Assembly: GCF_002020355.1 (NCBI RefSeq)
Contig: NZ_MPZV01000001.1
Span: 248,001-312,000 of the forward strand
Source: Thioclava sediminum
GTDB taxonomy: Bacteria; Pseudomonadota; Alphaproteobacteria; Rhodobacterales; Rhodobacteraceae
DNA: 64,000 nt
Reading direction: 5' to 3'
Within the stretch, counting starts at the first letter, position 1, and every line of letters begins with the position of its first letter. Shown here piece by piece: positions 62,366 to 64,000 of the stretch. The position numbers and the translations under genes are program-made. The notes under the pieces are model-generated. The model ran no database searches and had not been told where the DNA came from. It saw only the letters and a program-made list of their open reading frames with translations.

Positions 62366-63685
62366 ATGACTTACACGATCCGGGCGCTCATGGGCGCCTG
62401 TGCTCTTGGCGCGCTTGCGACTGCCGCGGCTGCCGAGACCACCATCACCGTCGCAACCGTGAACAACGGCGACATGGTCCGCATGCAGGGCCTGATGGAC
62501 GACTTCTACGCCGAGCATCCCGACATCAAAGTCGAATGGGTCACGCTGGAAGAGAACGTCCTGCGCCAGAAGGTCACCACCGACATCGCTACCAAGGGCG
62601 GTCAGTTCGACGTGCTCACCATCGGCACCTACGAGGTTCCGATCTGGGGCAAGCAGGGCTGGCTCGTGCCGCTCGACGGCATGCCCGACAGCTATGACGT
62701 GAACGACCTGCTGCCCGCGATCCGCTCGGGCCTGACGGTCGACGGCAAGCTCTATGCCGCGCCCTTCTACGGCGAAAGCTCCTTCGTGATGTATCGCAAG
62801 GACCTGATGGAAAAGGCCGGGATGGAAATGCCCGAGAAGCCGACCTGGGCCGACATCGAAAAAGCCGCCAAGGCGATGACCGACAAGGACAACGAAGTCT
62901 ACGGCATCTGTCTGCGCGGCAAGGCAGGCTGGGGCGAGAACATGGCCTTCCTGAGCGCCATGAACAACTCGATGGGCGGTCAGTGGTTCGACATGGACTG
63001 GAAACCGCAATTCGACGGCGAAGCGTGGAAAGAGACCCTGACCACCTATCTCGACCTGATGAACAACTACGGCCCGCCCGGTGCCTCGTCGAACGGCTTC
63101 AACGAGAACCTGGCGCTGTTCCAGCAGGGCAAGTGCGGCATGTGGATGGATGCGACCGTTGCAGCCTCCTTCGTGACCAACCCGCAGGACTCGACCGTGG
63201 CTGACAAGGTCGGCTTCGCGATGGCTCCGCACAAGGAAGGCGTCGACAAGAACGCGAACTGGCTCTGGGCGTGGTCGCTGGCGATCCCGGCTGGTACCCA
63301 GAAGGAAGACGCCGCCAAGACCTTCATCGAATGGGCGACCTCGAAGCACTACACCGAGCTCGTGGCGGAGAAAGAGGGCTGGGCGAACGTTCCCCCGGGC
63401 ACCCGTACCTCGCTCTACGACAACCCGAAGTATAAAGAAGCGGCCCCCTTCGCCGATCTGACCATCAAGTCGATCGACGCGGCTGACCCGCAGCATCCTT
63501 CGGTGAACGACGTGCCGTACACCGGCGTCCAGTTCGTCGCGATCCCCGAATTCCAGGCCCTCGGCACCGCTGTCGGCCAGCAGTTCTCGGCGGCTCTCGC
63601 AGGGCAAGTCTCGGCCGATCAGGCGCTGCAAAGCGCACAAAGCCTGACCGAGCGTGAGATGAAGAAGGCCGGTTACATCAAGTAA
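62366..63685 (+). CDS. smoE: ABC transporter substrate-binding protein, polyol (sorbitol/mannitol) type
   Basis: The 439-residue periplasmic binding protein has a signal peptide (IRALMGACALGALATAAAAE) and the family 1 fold. It resembles SmoE, the sorbitol/mannitol receptor of Rhodobacter, with stretches such as FYGESSFVMYRKDLMEKAGM and GKCGMWMDATVAASF. The ATG follows AAGGGAGGAAATCT; an upstream ATG-like extension to 62312 is not needed. The downstream permease gene completes the start of an ABC operon. Sugar specificity is inferred from family and neighbours. Confidence 0.85.
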   Translation: MTYTIRALMGACALGALATAAAAETTITVATVNNGDMVRMQGLMDDFYAEHPDIKVEWVTLEENVLRQKVTTDIATKGGQFDVLTIGTYEVPIWGKQGWLVPLDGMPDSYDVNDLLPAIRSGLTVDGKLYAAPFYGESSFVMYRKDLMEKAGMEMPEKPTWADIEKAAKAMTDKDNEVYGICLRGKAGWGENMAFLSAMNNSMGGQWFDMDWKPQFDGEAWKETLTTYLDLMNNYGPPGASSNGFNENLALFQQGKCGMWMDATVAASFVTNPQDSTVADKVGFAMAPHKEGVDKNANWLWAWSLAIPAGTQKEDAAKTFIEWATSKHYTELVAEKEGWANVPPGTRTSLYDNPKYKEAAPFADLTIKSIDAADPQHPSVNDVPYTGVQFVAIPEFQALGTAVGQQFSAALAGQVSADQALQSAQSLTEREMKKAGYIK

Positions 63686-63703
63686 CCTGCCCCCTCCCTG
63701 GCC

Positions 63704-63743
63704 GGGGCGGTCATTTTGGGTCTGACCGCCCCGTGCCTCTTTT
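63704..63743 (+). terminator. Hairpin between binding protein and permease genes
   Basis: GGGGCGGTCA / TGACCGCCCC form a perfect ten-base-pair stem with a nine-base loop, followed by GTGCCTCTTTTT. In ABC operons such hairpins lower expression of the permease genes relative to the binding protein by partial termination or 3' protection. Confidence 0.8.
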
Positions 63744-63772
63744 TGCAACTCCCGATAACCGGAGCCGGACCG

Positions 63773-64000
63773 ATGTCCACGCAAGCCTCGCGCTCTGCCG
63801 CGCGCCTTATGATTTCGCCATCCGTCATCTTGCTGTTTCTTTGGATGGCAGTGCCATTGGGCATGACGATCTGGTTCTCGTTCCAGCGCTACAACCTGTT
63901 GATGCCCGGTCAGGGCGGCTTCGTTGGCTGGGACAATTACTATTACTTTCTGACCGATCCCGCCTTCTTCACCGCGTTGATCAACACGCTGGTACTGGTG
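63773..64000 (+). CDS. smoF: ABC transporter permease, polyol type (partial, cut by the window end)
   Basis: The first 76 codons of a permease are seen, starting at an ATG at 63773 after GGAGCCGGACCG. The N-terminus (SVILLFLWMAVPLGMTIWFS) forms a first membrane helix, followed by FVGWDNYYYFL and the start of a second. This is the usual start of a MalF/SmoF-type permease. It lies 87 bp after the binding-protein gene and would move polyols through the inner membrane. Confidence 0.85.
   Translation, partial: MSTQASRSAARLMISPSVILLFLWMAVPLGMTIWFSFQRYNLLMPGQGGFVGWDNYYYFLTDPAFFTALINTLVLV

Overview
This 64 kb window looks like a chromosomal segment of a GC-rich alphaproteobacterium of the Rhodobacteraceae. 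The pointers are an IalB-family protein, the DUF6456 and DUF6477 proteins, a heme-oxygenase/bacteriophytochrome pair with an HWE kinase, a CtrA-type box, a CIRCE-controlled groESL operon and a polyol-type ABC transporter. Sulfur-type genes next to a bo3 oxidase and aromatic catabolism would fit a Thioclava-like organism, but the genus is a guess. I saw no rRNA, tRNA, insertion sequence, prophage or CRISPR array.

Layout. 1-10.8 kb is aromatic catabolism. A meta-cleavage set (hydratase, 2-hydroxymuconic semialdehyde dehydrogenase, LysR regulator, tautomerase, catechol 2,3-dioxygenase) lies beside lower beta-ketoadipate genes (pcaD, pcaFJI, IclR regulator), followed by a GlpR-like regulator. 10.9-15.3 kb holds a DUF3047 protein, a small histidine-containing protein, a bacteriophytochrome and its heme oxygenase. 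15.5-29.6 kb is an uninterrupted, translationally coupled 11-gene polysaccharide operon: five glycosyltransferases, O-antigen ligase, acetyltransferase, flippase, pyruvyl transferase, FkbH-like protein, and an acyltransferase with an SGNH domain. 29.7-36.0 kb is housekeeping (lipA, peroxiredoxin, oxyR, HerA-like ATPase). 36.6-42.7 kb is envelope biology: IalB, a ketosynthase/ACP/lpxD set, and two peptidoglycan enzymes. 42.8-52.2 kb is respiration: an octaheme cytochrome c with a cytochrome b and a divergent DsrE protein, the cyoABCD quinol oxidase, and two Crp/Fnr paralogues. 52.5-57.0 kb carries a single-domain receiver, a CoA-transferase, a manganese pyrophosphatase and a TraB/GumN protein. 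57.1-64 kb carries groESL, a membrane protein, and the start of a polyol ABC transport operon with its SorC-family regulator.

How the parts work together. The meta pathway turns catechol into 2-hydroxymuconate and onward, while PcaD/PcaIJ/PcaF finish the ortho pathway to succinyl-CoA and acetyl-CoA. No upper-pathway oxygenase is in the window. The bphO-bphP operon is transcribed away from the polysaccharide operon across a shared region with a perfect CtrA box, so light or cell-cycle input into polysaccharide production is plausible but inferred.

The most unusual non-coding signal is a family of three intergenic repeats, each exactly 164 bp. They have inverted-repeat ends and variable centres. 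Each starts 10-42 bp after the stop codon of a plus-strand metabolic gene (2578-2741, 6376-6539, 54737-54900). The most unusual protein-coding system is the polysaccharide operon with an FkbH-like glyceryl-transfer enzyme but no carrier protein, priming transferase or export genes in sight.
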